In this document: positions 10,480-19,480 of the stretch, piece by piece
How the letters are laid out: each line of letters starts with the position of its first letter
Numbering within the stretch: position 1 is the stretch's first letter
DNA from: Berberis thunbergii
Lineage: Eukaryota; Streptophyta; Magnoliopsida; Ranunculales; Berberidaceae
Reading direction: 5' to 3'
Assembly: GCA_003290165.1 (NCBI GenBank)
Contig: QNQO01001828.1
Location: 62,001-126,000 of the forward strand
DNA: 64,000 nt
Made by a program: the position numbers and the translations under genes
The notes under the pieces: generated by a model
Told to the model about the DNA's origin: nothing
The model's database searches: none
Seen by the model: only the letters and a program-made list of their open reading frames with translations

Positions 10480-10935
10480 TCAGATTGAGCCACCACCATC
10501 CACCCTTCGACCACCACCACCACCGCCATTGTCCGAGGATGGAGGATCCCATCTACTCCGCCGCTTGCGTCGACTCGATGTTTCCTCTTCTCCTCCAGAT
10601 AAATCCTTGTCGGTGGCGCTGTTAGTGTTATTCGCTCCTCTATTAGTGTTGCTTTCAGATAAAACCGGAGCAGCTACTCCTGCTGGTTGTTCGACCTTGA
10701 CGAAGGTATTGTGATGAATTGATGAGGAGAGTGGGGGCGAAGGATCTATTGGGGTTTCATGTTTGATGATGGTTTGGTAGTAAACTAGGGTTTGTGATGA
10801 GGGAGGTGGAGGAGGAGGAGGGGTTTGGTGAGACGAATCTAGGGTTTTTTCAGGTGGTGGTGGGATTTGATCATCGATGGATGAAGAAGGTAGGGTTGGA
10901 TCGTAATAGATTTGTTGTAGGGTTTCAGAAGACAA
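10480..10935 (-). pseudogene. SF1/branch-point-binding-protein-like first-exon fragment captured in the hAT element
   Basis: Open minus-strand frame of 151 codons from ATG 10935. It is Pro-rich ([19 protein letters not shown]) then contains [19 protein letters not shown] followed by SRWDPP. This basic R/K-rich SRWDPP signature is characteristic of the N-terminal region of plant splicing factor 1 (branch-point recognition in pre-mRNA). The frame ends in a Gly-rich, repeat-derived tail with no KH domain, zinc knuckle or RRM, so it cannot be functional SF1. It lies wholly within an element with hAT ends, so gene-fragment capture is the best explanation. The family match is from memory of the motif. 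Confidence 0.65.
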
Positions 10936-11320
10936 GTAAGGGTTAAGGCCTTGTTGGAGAGATATAAGAAAGAGAATAGATTAGTAGATTACGAAGACAC
11001 GAGAAGAAAGAAGTGGATTTAGTTTAGGTTTAGTTTTTTTTTATTTTGGGGATAAGGGTTTAGTTAGGTTTCTTAGGTTTAGTTAATAGTTACTTTAAGG
11101 ACAAGGGTATTATAGTAATTTGAGCAGTATAAACGGATATTCGCAGGGCCTGCGGGGCGGATATGGCTAAAACCATATCCGCCCCGAATAGTAAACGGAT
11201 ATTTTTTGGATATCCAAAACCATCCGAAAACCCATTCAACCATATCCAAATCCGCCCCATACGGATTGGGTGGGGCGGATATCCGTAAAAATCCGCCCCA
11301 CTGCCAACCCTATCTACATT

Positions 11321-12600
11321 TCAGATTCAGACCCAACGGTCCCTTCTTCATGTTTCCCTTACATGTAAACAACAACTTCTTACAGACAATCACTTACCAC
11401 CTACTCCTACCCAGTGATTGGCTCTCACGACTGTCTCACCACAATGGATACAAGACAACATCACCAGCTATGAGCAATATCAGTTGGCTAACTCTCTCAT
11501 TACCCAACTCAGTGTTAACCCAACTTCCAAGCAACCTTATTCATTGCAACAGGGACTCATCAAGCACCATACTCAGTTTTATGTGGGATCTAATGGACAA
11601 CTTAGGAAACAAATCATAGAGAGTTTGCATGATTCAACCATGGGAGGGCATTCAGGCATAAATGCTACTTATCAAAGAGTTAGACAGTTTTTCTACAGGC
11701 CAGGAATGCAATCTTGTGTTCATCAGCATATTACAAATTGTGATGTTTGTCAGAGAAACAAGAGTGATAACAGTGCTTCTTCAACCTTTACCAATCTCTA
11801 AACATGCATGGCAGCACATATCTATGGACTTTATTGAAGGTCTTCCTCCCTCTAATCATAAGACAATCATATTGGTGGTAGTAGATAGGCTCACCAATTA
11901 CAACCACTTCCTAGCCCTCTCACACCCATTTACTTCATCTGAAGTGGTTGATCTCTTCCTCCAACATATTTACAAACTATATGGACTGCCTACGTCCATT
12001 GTTTCTGACGGTGATAAGATTTTCATTGGTGTTTTTTGGCAAGATCTATTTGTTGCTCTTGGAACCCAACTTTCATTAAGCTCCGCCTACCAACCACAGA
12101 CAAATGGTCAAACGGAGTGTACTAACGCATGTTTGGAGACATATCTTAGGTGCATGACAGGGAATGCCTCCTCCAAATGGTCCAAGTGGTTTTATCTGGA
12201 GGAATTAGGGTTCAACACTTCATTTCATTCGAGTCTGCAATCCACTCCTTTCAAAACATTATACAGGTACACACCACCATTGTTGGCTTTACCATATTCT
12301 TCCTCTTGGCAATGGTTGATGTTCAGACTTATCTTCAACAGAGAGAAAACATGTTACAATTGGTCAAAGAAAAGCTCCACAAAGCTCAGGAACGGATGAA
12401 ATTATTTGCAGACAAACACCGCACTAAGAAGTCCTTCAATGTGGGTGACTGGGTTTATTTAAAGCTTCAGCCATATAGGCAGACTTCTATGGCTCTTCGC
12501 CAAATCTCAAACAGTCATCTCGGTTCTATGGACCCTTTCAAATCATTGAGAAAGTTGGCTTAGTTTCTTATCGCCTACAACTGCCAGACAGATCAAGCAT
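11321..12600 (+). pseudogene. Integrase of element A
   Basis: An H2C2 zinc-binding segment around 11625-11765 ('GGHSGINATYQRVRQFFYRP', then ITNCDVCQRNK). A frameshift leads to the catalytic core: HISMDFIEGLPP (first Asp), GLPTSIVSDGDKIF (second Asp; usual SDRD is SDGD) and NGQTECTNACLE (catalytic Glu). A further frameshift near 12220 precedes the C-terminal part (ERMKLFADKHR, FNVGDWVYLKLQPYRQ). The catalytic triad survives, but the protein is split over three frames. Confidence 0.88.
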
Positions 12601-12625
12601 ACACCCTGTATTCCATGTTTCACAA

Positions 12626-12856
12626 TTGAAGAGGAAACTTGGGTCCTCCACCATTCCATCTCTTCTCTTTCCACTTGCTGATAATCAAGGCCAATTAAGG
12701 AAAAAACCTACTGCAATACTGGCTCGTAGGATGATTCCTCGACATAATCGAGTCGTCACTCAGGTGCTTGTGCAATGGGCCAACTCATCCCTTAAGGAAG
12801 CGACTTGGGAAGATTGGAAACACCTTCACGTGATGTTTCCTTCTTTTAATCCTTGA
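12626..12856 (+). pseudogene. Chromodomain-like C terminus, element A
   Basis: Open 76-codon piece with ILARRMIPRHNRVVTQVLV, then WANSSLKEATWEDW and FPSFNP. This resembles the short chromodomain at the end of plant chromovirus integrases, thought to guide insertion to marked chromatin. It stops 30 bp before the 3' LTR; the spacer (12857-12885) is purine-rich and holds the polypurine tract. Confidence 0.7.
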
Positions 12857-12885
12857 GGACAAGGATTTGGAGAAGCGGAGGGCAT

Positions 12886-13224
12886 TGTCACAGCTGAACA
12901 AATGAAGCTAGATCAGTAATTCAAAAGAAGAGGGAAGTAGAAAAATGGCGCCAGAAACCAAATTTTCGATTTGTAATTTGATAAATTCAGTTAGTTGGGA
13001 TCACCTTAGCCGTACACGTGGCAACCATCAAGTGAATAGTTTGTAAGTTTGTTGAGCAATACTGCAGTTAAATAGATAGTTGAAGAACTTAGAAACTAAG
13101 TCTAAAGTAGTAAACCCTAGAGGCTCTTGTTCTCAGGAACTTGAGATATTGTAATCTTTCAATTCTTTTCTCAATATCATCAAATTTTCCTTCAATTGCT
13201 TGTAGAATTGTCATCTACGTGACA
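12886..13224 (+). repeat. 3' LTR of element A
   Basis: 339 bp, TGTCACAGCT...TACGTGACA, pairing with 2421-2772. Followed at once by the ATATA duplication (13225-13229) and the resumed exonuclease frame. Confidence 0.95.
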
Positions 13225-13700
13225 ATATACCAACTAAGGTACATAGATAGAGTACACGTGTCTCTCTTGAAATTCCTAAAAAGCTATAGGTTTGTTGGGG
13301 TTGCAATACAAAAGGACATTGAAAAGCTGGGCAAGCAATACGACTTCTTTATGTCAAATATCGACGATCTAACTAACCTGGCAGCAAATGTCATGGGCAA
13401 CAACGACTACATGGGAGTGTCACTCAAGAAACCGACTCAGGAGTTTTGCATAAAGAGTTGGTGAAAAAATGGAATACCATCATGAGCGTCTTCGCTGGTC
13501 GGAGGTTGAGCCATAAACAGGTTCAGTATGCCTATGTTGATGTTTTTGTTGCATTTGAATTAATTAATTTCTTGAAAGGTCGAAATTTATATTGTTATTA
13601 TCTTTTTTCTATCATATTCATGAAATATTTGAATTTCTATTTTATGTTGTTTTACTTCCTAAAATCTGATGGACTTGTGCCAAATGTGGTCAAATATTGA
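13225..13700 (+). pseudogene. WEX-like 3'-5' exonuclease pseudogene, 3' part
   Basis: Resumes the exonuclease right after the ATATA duplication: VHVSLLKFLKSYRFVGVAIQ, with Exo II as FVGVAIQKDIEKL (catalytic D), NIDDLTNLAANVMG and GVSLKK. A one-base frameshift near 13445 leads to KELVKKWN, then the Exo III motif 'QVQYAYVDVFVAFELI' with its Tyr and Asp. The frame ends with AT-rich non-family sequence and a stop at 13698-13700. All four DEDDy acidic positions are recognisable across the two parts, so decay came mainly from stops, two frameshifts and the 10.8-kb insertion. Confidence 0.85.
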
Positions 13701-14356
13701 TTTGTTTGATTTTTGCCATGACGTATTCGTGATATTATGTTTTGTTTCGTAAGAAAAATATATGGTGCTTGTAATTATTATGTTTTGAGTTCTAAACCTG
13801 TAAAACAAGGGAAAACATGCATTTAGGGTATGTTTGGTTAGCTGTTTTCCTTGGGAAATGGAACTCATGTTCTTGTTATTGACAAGAAATTGATTATTCA
13901 TAAGATTGTTTTCTCACTACTCATGTATGGGAATCCAAGTTCGAGGGAGAGACCTCGAAATCGAATTCACGAAAACGGTTTCAATATCCATGTCTATTTT
14001 TCGTGCAACCAAACATAAAAAGAATCAAAGGAAAAACAAGCCACAACGACTTCATATATAGGCTATGATTCGCATAAGAGCCAACTTGTACTTGTTTGTG
14101 ACAAACATATGGAAAATTCTAGAGAGCCAGGTGAAAATTTCTAGGACCCTTGCGTGTGTTGTAAGGAAAATTTATCTTTCCTGGGGCAGAAATAGAAGTT
14201 CCTTAAGTTTATGATCTTTTGTTCTTAACAGTTCTTATCATATTAGTAGTTTACAATCTCTAGTTCTCTTTAAGTTTATGATCACTTCAAAAGATTTCCA
14301 CCCCATGTGAAAACCTTTAAGTTTATGATCACATGTAACCCCATCCGTCCCATACC
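13701..14356. other. Spacer; possible ~190-bp MITE at about 13828-14018
   Basis: No gene seen. GGGTATGTTTGGTTAGC near 13828 and GCAACCAAACAT near 14004 form short inverted ends of a type common in plant MITEs. I could not define a clean target duplication. The rest is AT-rich. Confidence 0.35.
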
Positions 14357-14361
14357 CACCC

Positions 14362-14614
14362 TGTTAAGTGAGATATTTCAGTTTGTAATATCAGAGTGTC
14401 TGTTAGACTGTCTGTTAGGTTATTAGTTCACTGTCTGTTAGGATATTAGTTCCTACATTAGTTTGTTAGTATGTTTGTTAGGTTGTTAATGATTTGCCAT
14501 CTAGGCATTGACTAGCAAAGAGCATTACGATGTTGCCTATATAAAGAATGTAATATGTACATGTATCAGATATGAAATACAGAGCACTTAGTTCATTAGT
14601 TCTGTTTCTCAACA
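14362..14614 (+). repeat. 5' LTR of copia element C
   Basis: TGTTAAGTGA...CTCAACA. Contains a TATA-like CTATATAAAG near 14538 and three internal 'CTGTTAGG' direct repeats. Nearly identical to 19223-19475. Confidence 0.95.
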
Positions 14615-14626
14615 TGGTATCAGAGC
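14615..14626 (+). other. Primer-binding site of copia element C
   Basis: TGGTATCAGAGC directly after the LTR is the perfect complement of the 3' end of initiator Met-tRNA. Confidence 0.92.
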
Positions 14627-14699
14627 TCTCTCTGATTTCATTTCCTTTCTTCTGTCTGTTAATCCTTCTACTTGTTTTCAAGTTTGCATAGGTGTATCA

Positions 14700-15572
14700 A
14701 TGGCGGATTCATCATCTTCTAATGCTGCAATTCTTACAACTTCAGCAACATCAGAGTCTAAACCAGTAGTCTTTACTCATGTTCTGCCAGTAAAGCTTGA
14801 TGAACAAAACTATCTATTGTGGAAACAACAAGTGTTGGCAACCATTAGAGGTCACAAACTTCAGAAATTTCTTGACAAAGATTCATCTCCAACAATGTTT
14901 CTATCAGCTGAAGATCAATCCAATGGATCTATTAATCCTGAGTTCATCTTCTGGGAACAACAAGATCAACTCCTCTTTTCATGGCTTCTTTCATCAATCA
15001 CTCAGCCATTGCTTGTAAGGCTGGTAGGCTGTGAATCTTCTGGTCATGTTTGGCATACACTTGAAACTTATTTCAACTCTCAAATAGTGGCTAAGATCTC
15101 TCAATTCAGAACTCAGTTGCAGACATTCAAGAAAGGTGATCTTTCTATTAATGATTACTTGTTGAAGTTAAAGTCTATTGTTGATCAATTGGCTTCAGTG
15201 GGGCATTCTCTGTCCTCCAGAGATCATATTAATGCAATATTTGATGGCTTACCTCAAGCATATGATACGTTTATCGTCTCTGTCAGTTCAAGATCTGATA
15301 GCTATAGTGTTGCTGAAGTTGAATCTTTGTTACTTGCTCAAGAGACTAGAATTGAACGTCACTTTAAAGATCTTGACATCTCAAGCTCTATCAATATTGC
15401 TCAATCTTCATTCAGGCCATCTCCAAGATCATTTGTTTCTAATTCACCTAGAGGTACTCGGCCACCATATAACTCCCAACCTCAATCATCTAGAGGAGGA
15501 GGTAGGTTTGGATCAGGCCGCGGTTTTAAGCACTCAGGTTATCCATCTGGGCAAGGAAAACCACAGTGTTAG
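14700..15572 (+). CDS. gag: copia gag, ending at a premature TAG in the zinc knuckle
   Basis: 290 codons from ATG 14700 to the TAG at 15570-15572. The N-terminal half is the UBN2-type copia Gag fold: 'LDEQNYLLWKQQVLATIRGH', HVWHTLETYF and 'QLASVGHSLSSRDHINAIFD'. The C-terminal part is a Ser/Gly/Arg-rich basic stretch leading to the CCHC knuckle. The stop falls directly after its first Cys; the following codons (ICGKLGHLAFKC) complete the knuckle in the same frame. The TAG therefore looks like a point mutation rather than a natural Gag end, though stop read-through cannot be excluded. Confidence 0.88.
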   Translation: MADSSSSNAAILTTSATSESKPVVFTHVLPVKLDEQNYLLWKQQVLATIRGHKLQKFLDKDSSPTMFLSAEDQSNGSINPEFIFWEQQDQLLFSWLLSSITQPLLVRLVGCESSGHVWHTLETYFNSQIVAKISQFRTQLQTFKKGDLSINDYLLKLKSIVDQLASVGHSLSSRDHINAIFDGLPQAYDTFIVSVSSRSDSYSVAEVESLLLAQETRIERHFKDLDISSSINIAQSSFRPSPRSFVSNSPRGTRPPYNSQPQSSRGGGRFGSGRGFKHSGYPSGQGKPQC

Positions 15573-15629
15573 ATATGTGGCAAGCTTGGTCACCTCGCCT
15601 TCAAATGTTTCCATCAATTTGATAACAAT

Positions 15630-18299
15630 GTGGCAAGTGCTTGGCCCTCTAGTCAGACTTTCAACACTCAGTCTCAGGCAGCTCATTTGGCACCTCAACA
15701 TGCATACTCTACTACTTCTTCATATGACAATGCTGCTTCTAATCAGTCTTCTTATCCAAACTGGGGTGCTAATTCTCATACTAGTGGTACTTCATCAGCA
15801 GTTGACTATAGATGGTACCCTGACTCTGGTGCAACTGGCCATTGTACTCCGTTTACTCAGAATTTGACTTCCTCGGTACCTTATAATGGTAATGATCATC
15901 TTCATGTTGGTGATGGATCTGCCCTGCAAATTCAAAACATTGGTCAGTCCATTTTACATACTTCCAATTCTTGCAGACATCTTCTTCTTAATAATATTCT
16001 GCAAGTACCTAAACTAACCAAGAATTTGCTTAGTGTTTCTCAATTTGCTAGAGATAATAGAGTCTATTTTGAGTTTCATCCTACAATTTGTTTTGTCAAG
16101 GATCAGGTCACCAGTCAAGTCCTCCTGGAAGGGCAACTTAGCAAGGGTCTTTATGTGCTTCCTTCTTTATCTCTTGCTACCAAACTTACCAGCAACTCTC
16201 CTTCAGTTTCTACTGCAGGCTCATCAGTCCACACTACTACAACCAATTCTTCTTCAGCATTGCAACTTTGGCATGCACGTCTAGGACATCCTGCTTTACC
16301 TATTGTGACCAAGATTATTAACAAATGTCATATTTCAGTGTCCAATAAAAACAAGATTGATTTGTGTATTTCCTGTTGTTTAGGTAAAATCCATAAATTT
16401 CCATTTCCTAGTTCTTCTACTTTGTACCATAAGCCATTGGAGTTAATTCATACCGATCTTTGGGGACCATCTTCTTGTGTTTCTTCTTCTGGCTATAGAT
16501 ACTATATTCATTTTATTGATGCTTACAACAAGTTTACTTGGGTTTACTTGTTAAAGAACAAATCTGATGCATTTCATACTTTCACTACGTTTAAAGCACA
16601 AGTTGAGTTAGAGTTTGGGCTCCCCATCAAGTGTGTTCAATCTGATTGGGGTGGGGAGTATCGGTCATTTTCCAAGTTTCTAGCTACACATGGTATTCAT
16701 CACAGGTTGGCTTGTCCTACTACCCATCAGCAGAATGGGGTAGCTGAGAGGAAGCACATGCATGTTATTGAATCTGCTCTGACCCTTCTTGCACATGCTT
16801 CTCTTCCCTTGAGGTTCTGGGATGAGGCAGTCCGAACTTCAGTTTATCTAATTAATAGGGTCCCTTCTTCTACCTTACATGGTTCTTCTCCGTTTGAGAT
16901 ACTCTATCACAAACTTCCTGATTATCATTTTCTCAAAACATTCGGTTGCTTTTGCTTTCCAAACATTAGACCGTATAACCCTCACAAATTGCAATTCAAA
17001 TCTGTGGAGTGTACTTTCCTTGGTTATAGTTTGCAACATAAAGGATATAAATGCTTGGCTTCAAATGGACGGATTTATATCTCAAGAGATGATCTTTTTA
17101 ATGAGAATTCTTTTCCATATTCCAAATTAGGTTCCACTTCTTCACAGTCTTCTAATACTAGTCTCAGCACAACCAGTGACATGCCTATCAGTTCTATTGC
17201 TCATCCGAGTTCATTCTTACCTACTTTGTTTCCTACAAGTACTACTAATCCAACTGGTGTAGTTACTGATGTTTTGAGTCATCCTGTTTGTACTATTATG
17301 ATTTCAAATGATGCTACCTCTGGTGTCAAGAATGGAACTCTAACTGGGAATTTGAATGGACCTACAAATGTAACTACTGGTGTTACCGATGATACTTCTA
17401 CTGAACCTAATCAGACTGGTACTCAGCATACTCGACCTACTCAGACTGGTACTCAGCATTCTGGATCTCCTAGGACTGGTACTCAGCATACTGGTTCATC
17501 TAGGATTGGTACTCAGCATACTGGTCATGAAACCACTCAGCATACTGATGCTCTACCTACTGAAACTGGTGCTCAGCATACTGATCAAGATTGTGTTCAG
17601 ACTCTTCCTGGACCTGGACACCCAATGATAACTAGATCCAAAGTGGGTGTGTACAAACCTAAGGTGTACCTAGCTCAGGCTGAACCGACTAGTTTGAAGG
17701 AGGCCTTATCCACTCCTCATTGGTTTGCTGCTATGCAAGATGAATACTTGGCTTTGATAAGGAACAATACATGGTCATTGGTTGATCTTCCACATGATAG
17801 ATCTATAGTAGGGTGTAAATGGCTATTTAAGGTCAAGGAGAATACTGATGGATCTGTCCACATATATAAAGCCAGACTGGTTGCTAGAGGGTTTCAACAG
17901 AGAACTGGTTTTGACTATGCTGAGACCTTCAGCCCGGTTGTGAAGCCTACCACTATCAGAATTGTATTGTCATTAGCTGTCACATATGGATGGGCAGTGT
18001 CTCAACTAGATGTCAACAATGCTTTCATGAATGGAGATCTTCAAGAAGAGGTATACATCATGCAACCCCCTGGTTTCATTGATCCTTCTCATCCCAATGC
18101 AGTGTGCAAACTCAATAAGGCATTGTATGGTTTGAAGCAAGCTCCTCGTGCCTGGTTTGACAAACTAAAATATACCCTACACATGCTTGGTTTTGCCTCT
18201 ACCAAGTCTGATTCTTCTCTCTTCATTCGACATTCTCCTTCTCCCATATTTCTTTTGGTCTATGTGGATGATATTCTTATAACTGGAGCCAATTTATAG
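15630..18299 (+). CDS. pol: copia pol: protease, integrase, RT (part)
   Basis: Open for 889 codons in the same frame as gag; 15630 is only the first ATG after the stop. Order: aspartic protease WYPDSGATGHCTPF; GAG-pre-integrase LWHARLGHP and the CISCCLGK zinc-binding part; integrase core IHTDLWGPSS, CVQSDWGGEYRSF and QQNGVAERKHMH (D, D, E present); a Thr-rich linker with a TGTQHT repeat; RT ARGFQQRTGFDYAETFSPVV, SQLDVNNAFMNGDL, ALYGLKQAPRAWF and LVYVDDILITG with catalytic YVDD. A TAG at 18297 interrupts just after YVDD, separating RT from RNase H. Confidence 0.92.
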   Translation: MASAWPSSQTFNTQSQAAHLAPQHAYSTTSSYDNAASNQSSYPNWGANSHTSGTSSAVDYRWYPDSGATGHCTPFTQNLTSSVPYNGNDHLHVGDGSALQIQNIGQSILHTSNSCRHLLLNNILQVPKLTKNLLSVSQFARDNRVYFEFHPTICFVKDQVTSQVLLEGQLSKGLYVLPSLSLATKLTSNSPSVSTAGSSVHTTTTNSSSALQLWHARLGHPALPIVTKIINKCHISVSNKNKIDLCISCCLGKIHKFPFPSSSTLYHKPLELIHTDLWGPSSCVSSSGYRYYIHFIDAYNKFTWVYLLKNKSDAFHTFTTFKAQVELEFGLPIKCVQSDWGGEYRSFSKFLATHGIHHRLACPTTHQQNGVAERKHMHVIESALTLLAHASLPLRFWDEAVRTSVYLINRVPSSTLHGSSPFEILYHKLPDYHFLKTFGCFCFPNIRPYNPHKLQFKSVECTFLGYSLQHKGYKCLASNGRIYISRDDLFNENSFPYSKLGSTSSQSSNTSLSTTSDMPISSIAHPSSFLPTLFPTSTTNPTGVVTDVLSHPVCTIMISNDATSGVKNGTLTGNLNGPTNVTTGVTDDTSTEPNQTGTQHTRPTQTGTQHSGSPRTGTQHTGSSRIGTQHTGHETTQHTDALPTETGAQHTDQDCVQTLPGPGHPMITRSKVGVYKPKVYLAQAEPTSLKEALSTPHWFAAMQDEYLALIRNNTWSLVDLPHDRSIVGCKWLFKVKENTDGSVHIYKARLVARGFQQRTGFDYAETFSPVVKPTTIRIVLSLAVTYGWAVSQLDVNNAFMNGDLQEEVYIMQPPGFIDPSHPNAVCKLNKALYGLKQAPRAWFDKLKYTLHMLGFASTKSDSSLFIRHSPSPIFLLVYVDDILITGANL
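17413..17580 (+). repeat. In-frame minisatellite in the copia integrase-RT linker
   Basis: A 30-bp-type unit containing ACTGGTACTCAGCATACT repeats several times with variation, encoding TGTQHT-type hexapeptides spaced by four residues. It lies in the flexible linker between integrase and RT, so length variation would probably be tolerated. Confidence 0.8.
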
Positions 18300-18311
18300 G
18301 ATGCATCCCAG

Positions 18312-19232
18312 TTGATTCATCAACTCAATGACCAGTTCTCTTTGGAGGATTTGGGACTTGCTCACTACTTCCTGGGTATTCAAGTTCAGAAGACTGATAG
18401 TGGTTTGTTCTTATCTCAGTCTAAGTACATTAGTGATCTACTATGTCGTGCCAAAATGCAGTTTGCAAATGGTTTACCTACTCCTATGTGTGGTGGGGAG
18501 AAGCTATATGATACTGGCAATGATCCTGTTCTAAATGTCCAGCAGTATAGAAGTTTAGTTGGGGCATTACAATACGTTACAATCACAAGACCAGAAATTG
18601 CATATTCTATCAATAGAGTATGCCAGTTCATGCAGAGACCTCTTGAGTCCCATTGGAGAGTGGTTAAACGTATCCTACGCTATCTCAAAGCAACTAGTGG
18701 TTTTGGCCTACATATACTTCCAATTCAGTCTTTCAAAATGACTGGATATTGTGATGCTGATTGGGCATCTGATCCCACTGATAGGAGGTCCACATCTGGT
18801 TATTGTGTCTTCTTAGGTGCAAACATTATCTCTTGGTCATCAAAGAAACAAAGTACTGTCTCTAGAAGTAGCAGTGAAGCCGAGTATAGATGCCTTGCAG
18901 CAATTACAGCTGAACTCACTTGGTTGCAGTCCCTTCTTTCTGAACTTAAAATCAGTTATCCCACTCCCATTATCTGGTGTGATAACAAAAGCACAGTCGT
19001 GCTTAGTGCGAATCCAATTTTGCATTCTAGGACCAAACACATTGAGATAGATACTTATTTTGTGTGTGAGAAAGTTGCTCGAAAGATTATTCATGTGCAT
19101 CATATTTCAGCAGCTGATCAGATTGCAGATATACTTACTAAAGCCCTTGGTAGATTCAGGTTCTTATTGCTCAGAGACAAACTAAGCATCGTTGATGCCT
19201 CCAAGCTTAGTTTGAGGGGGAATGTTAAGTGA
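18312..19232 (+). CDS. pol: copia RT end and RNase H
   Basis: 306 codons in the same frame as 14700 and 15630. It starts after the TAG at 18297. RT C-terminal motifs: FSLEDLGLAHYFLGIQV, YRSLVGALQYVTITRPEI. RNase H: YCDADWASDPTDRRSTSGYC, SSSEAEYRCLA, WCDNKSTVVLS, and ILTKAL near the end, with the acidic active-site residues present. The stop is followed by the 3' LTR at 19223, so the last few codons overlap the LTR start. Confidence 0.92.
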   Translation: MIHQLNDQFSLEDLGLAHYFLGIQVQKTDSGLFLSQSKYISDLLCRAKMQFANGLPTPMCGGEKLYDTGNDPVLNVQQYRSLVGALQYVTITRPEIAYSINRVCQFMQRPLESHWRVVKRILRYLKATSGFGLHILPIQSFKMTGYCDADWASDPTDRRSTSGYCVFLGANIISWSSKKQSTVSRSSSEAEYRCLAAITAELTWLQSLLSELKISYPTPIIWCDNKSTVVLSANPILHSRTKHIEIDTYFVCEKVARKIIHVHHISAADQIADILTKALGRFRFLLLRDKLSIVDASKLSLRGNVK

Positions 19233-19475
19233 GATATTTCAGTTTGTAATATCAGAGTGTCTGTTAGACTGTCTGTTAGGTTATTAGTTCACTGTCTGTT
19301 AGGATATTAGTTCCTACATTAGTTTGTTAGTATGTTTGTTAGGTTGTTAATGATTTGCCATCTAGGCATTGACTGGCAGAGAGCATTACTATGTTGCCTA
19401 TATAAAGAATGTAATATGTACATGTATCAGATATGAAATACAGAGCACTTAGTTCATTAGTTCTGTTTCTAACCA
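19223..19475 (+). repeat. 3' LTR of copia element C
   Basis: Partner of 14362-14614. Preceded by the polypurine tract TTTGAGGGGGAA (about 19211-19222) and followed by CACCC. Confidence 0.95.
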
Positions 19476-19480
19476 CACCC

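Larger units (their letters stand above)
9895..11312. mobile_element. hAT-type non-autonomous element carrying an SF1-like exon fragment
   Basis: 1,418 bp with termini TAGGGATGGCA...TGCCAACCCTA and a perfect 8-bp duplication TCTACATT (9887-9894 and 11313-11320), both typical of hAT elements. Subterminal regions are rich in the inverted motifs GGGGCGGAT / ATCCGCCCC. No transposase is visible. The interior holds a GATCGAGCCATCCACCACC-type array (about 10100-10470) and a gene-derived frame on the minus strand (10480-10935). It is inserted in element A between RNase H and integrase. Confidence 0.9.
2421..13224 (+). mobile_element. Ty3/gypsy LTR retrotransposon A, with three nested insertions
   Basis: Full-length but defective element: 352-bp 5' LTR (2421-2772), initiator-Met-tRNA-type primer site, decayed gag-pol, 339-bp 3' LTR (12886-13224), flanked by ATATA. 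Domain order gag, protease, RT, RNase H, integrase and a C-terminal chromodomain-like segment is Ty3/gypsy, chromovirus-like. The LTRs differ by a 13-bp indel and roughly twenty substitutions by eye, so it is not recent. Without the three insertions (4681-8443, 9581-9770, 9895-11312) and their duplications the element is about 5.4 kb. It is inserted in the WEX-like exonuclease gene in the same orientation. Confidence 0.95.
14362..19475 (+). mobile_element. Young Ty1/copia LTR retrotransposon C
   Basis: 253-bp LTRs (14362-14614 and 19223-19475) differing at about five positions by eye, flanked by a perfect CACCC duplication (14357-14361, 19476-19480). A perfect primer site TGGTATCAGAGC abuts the left LTR. 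A single frame from 14700 to 19232 (1,511 codons including stops) has the copia order gag, protease, integrase, RT, RNase H and is broken only by TAG at 15570-15572 and at 18297-18299. Low LTR divergence and near-intact coding point to recent insertion. Confidence 0.97.
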
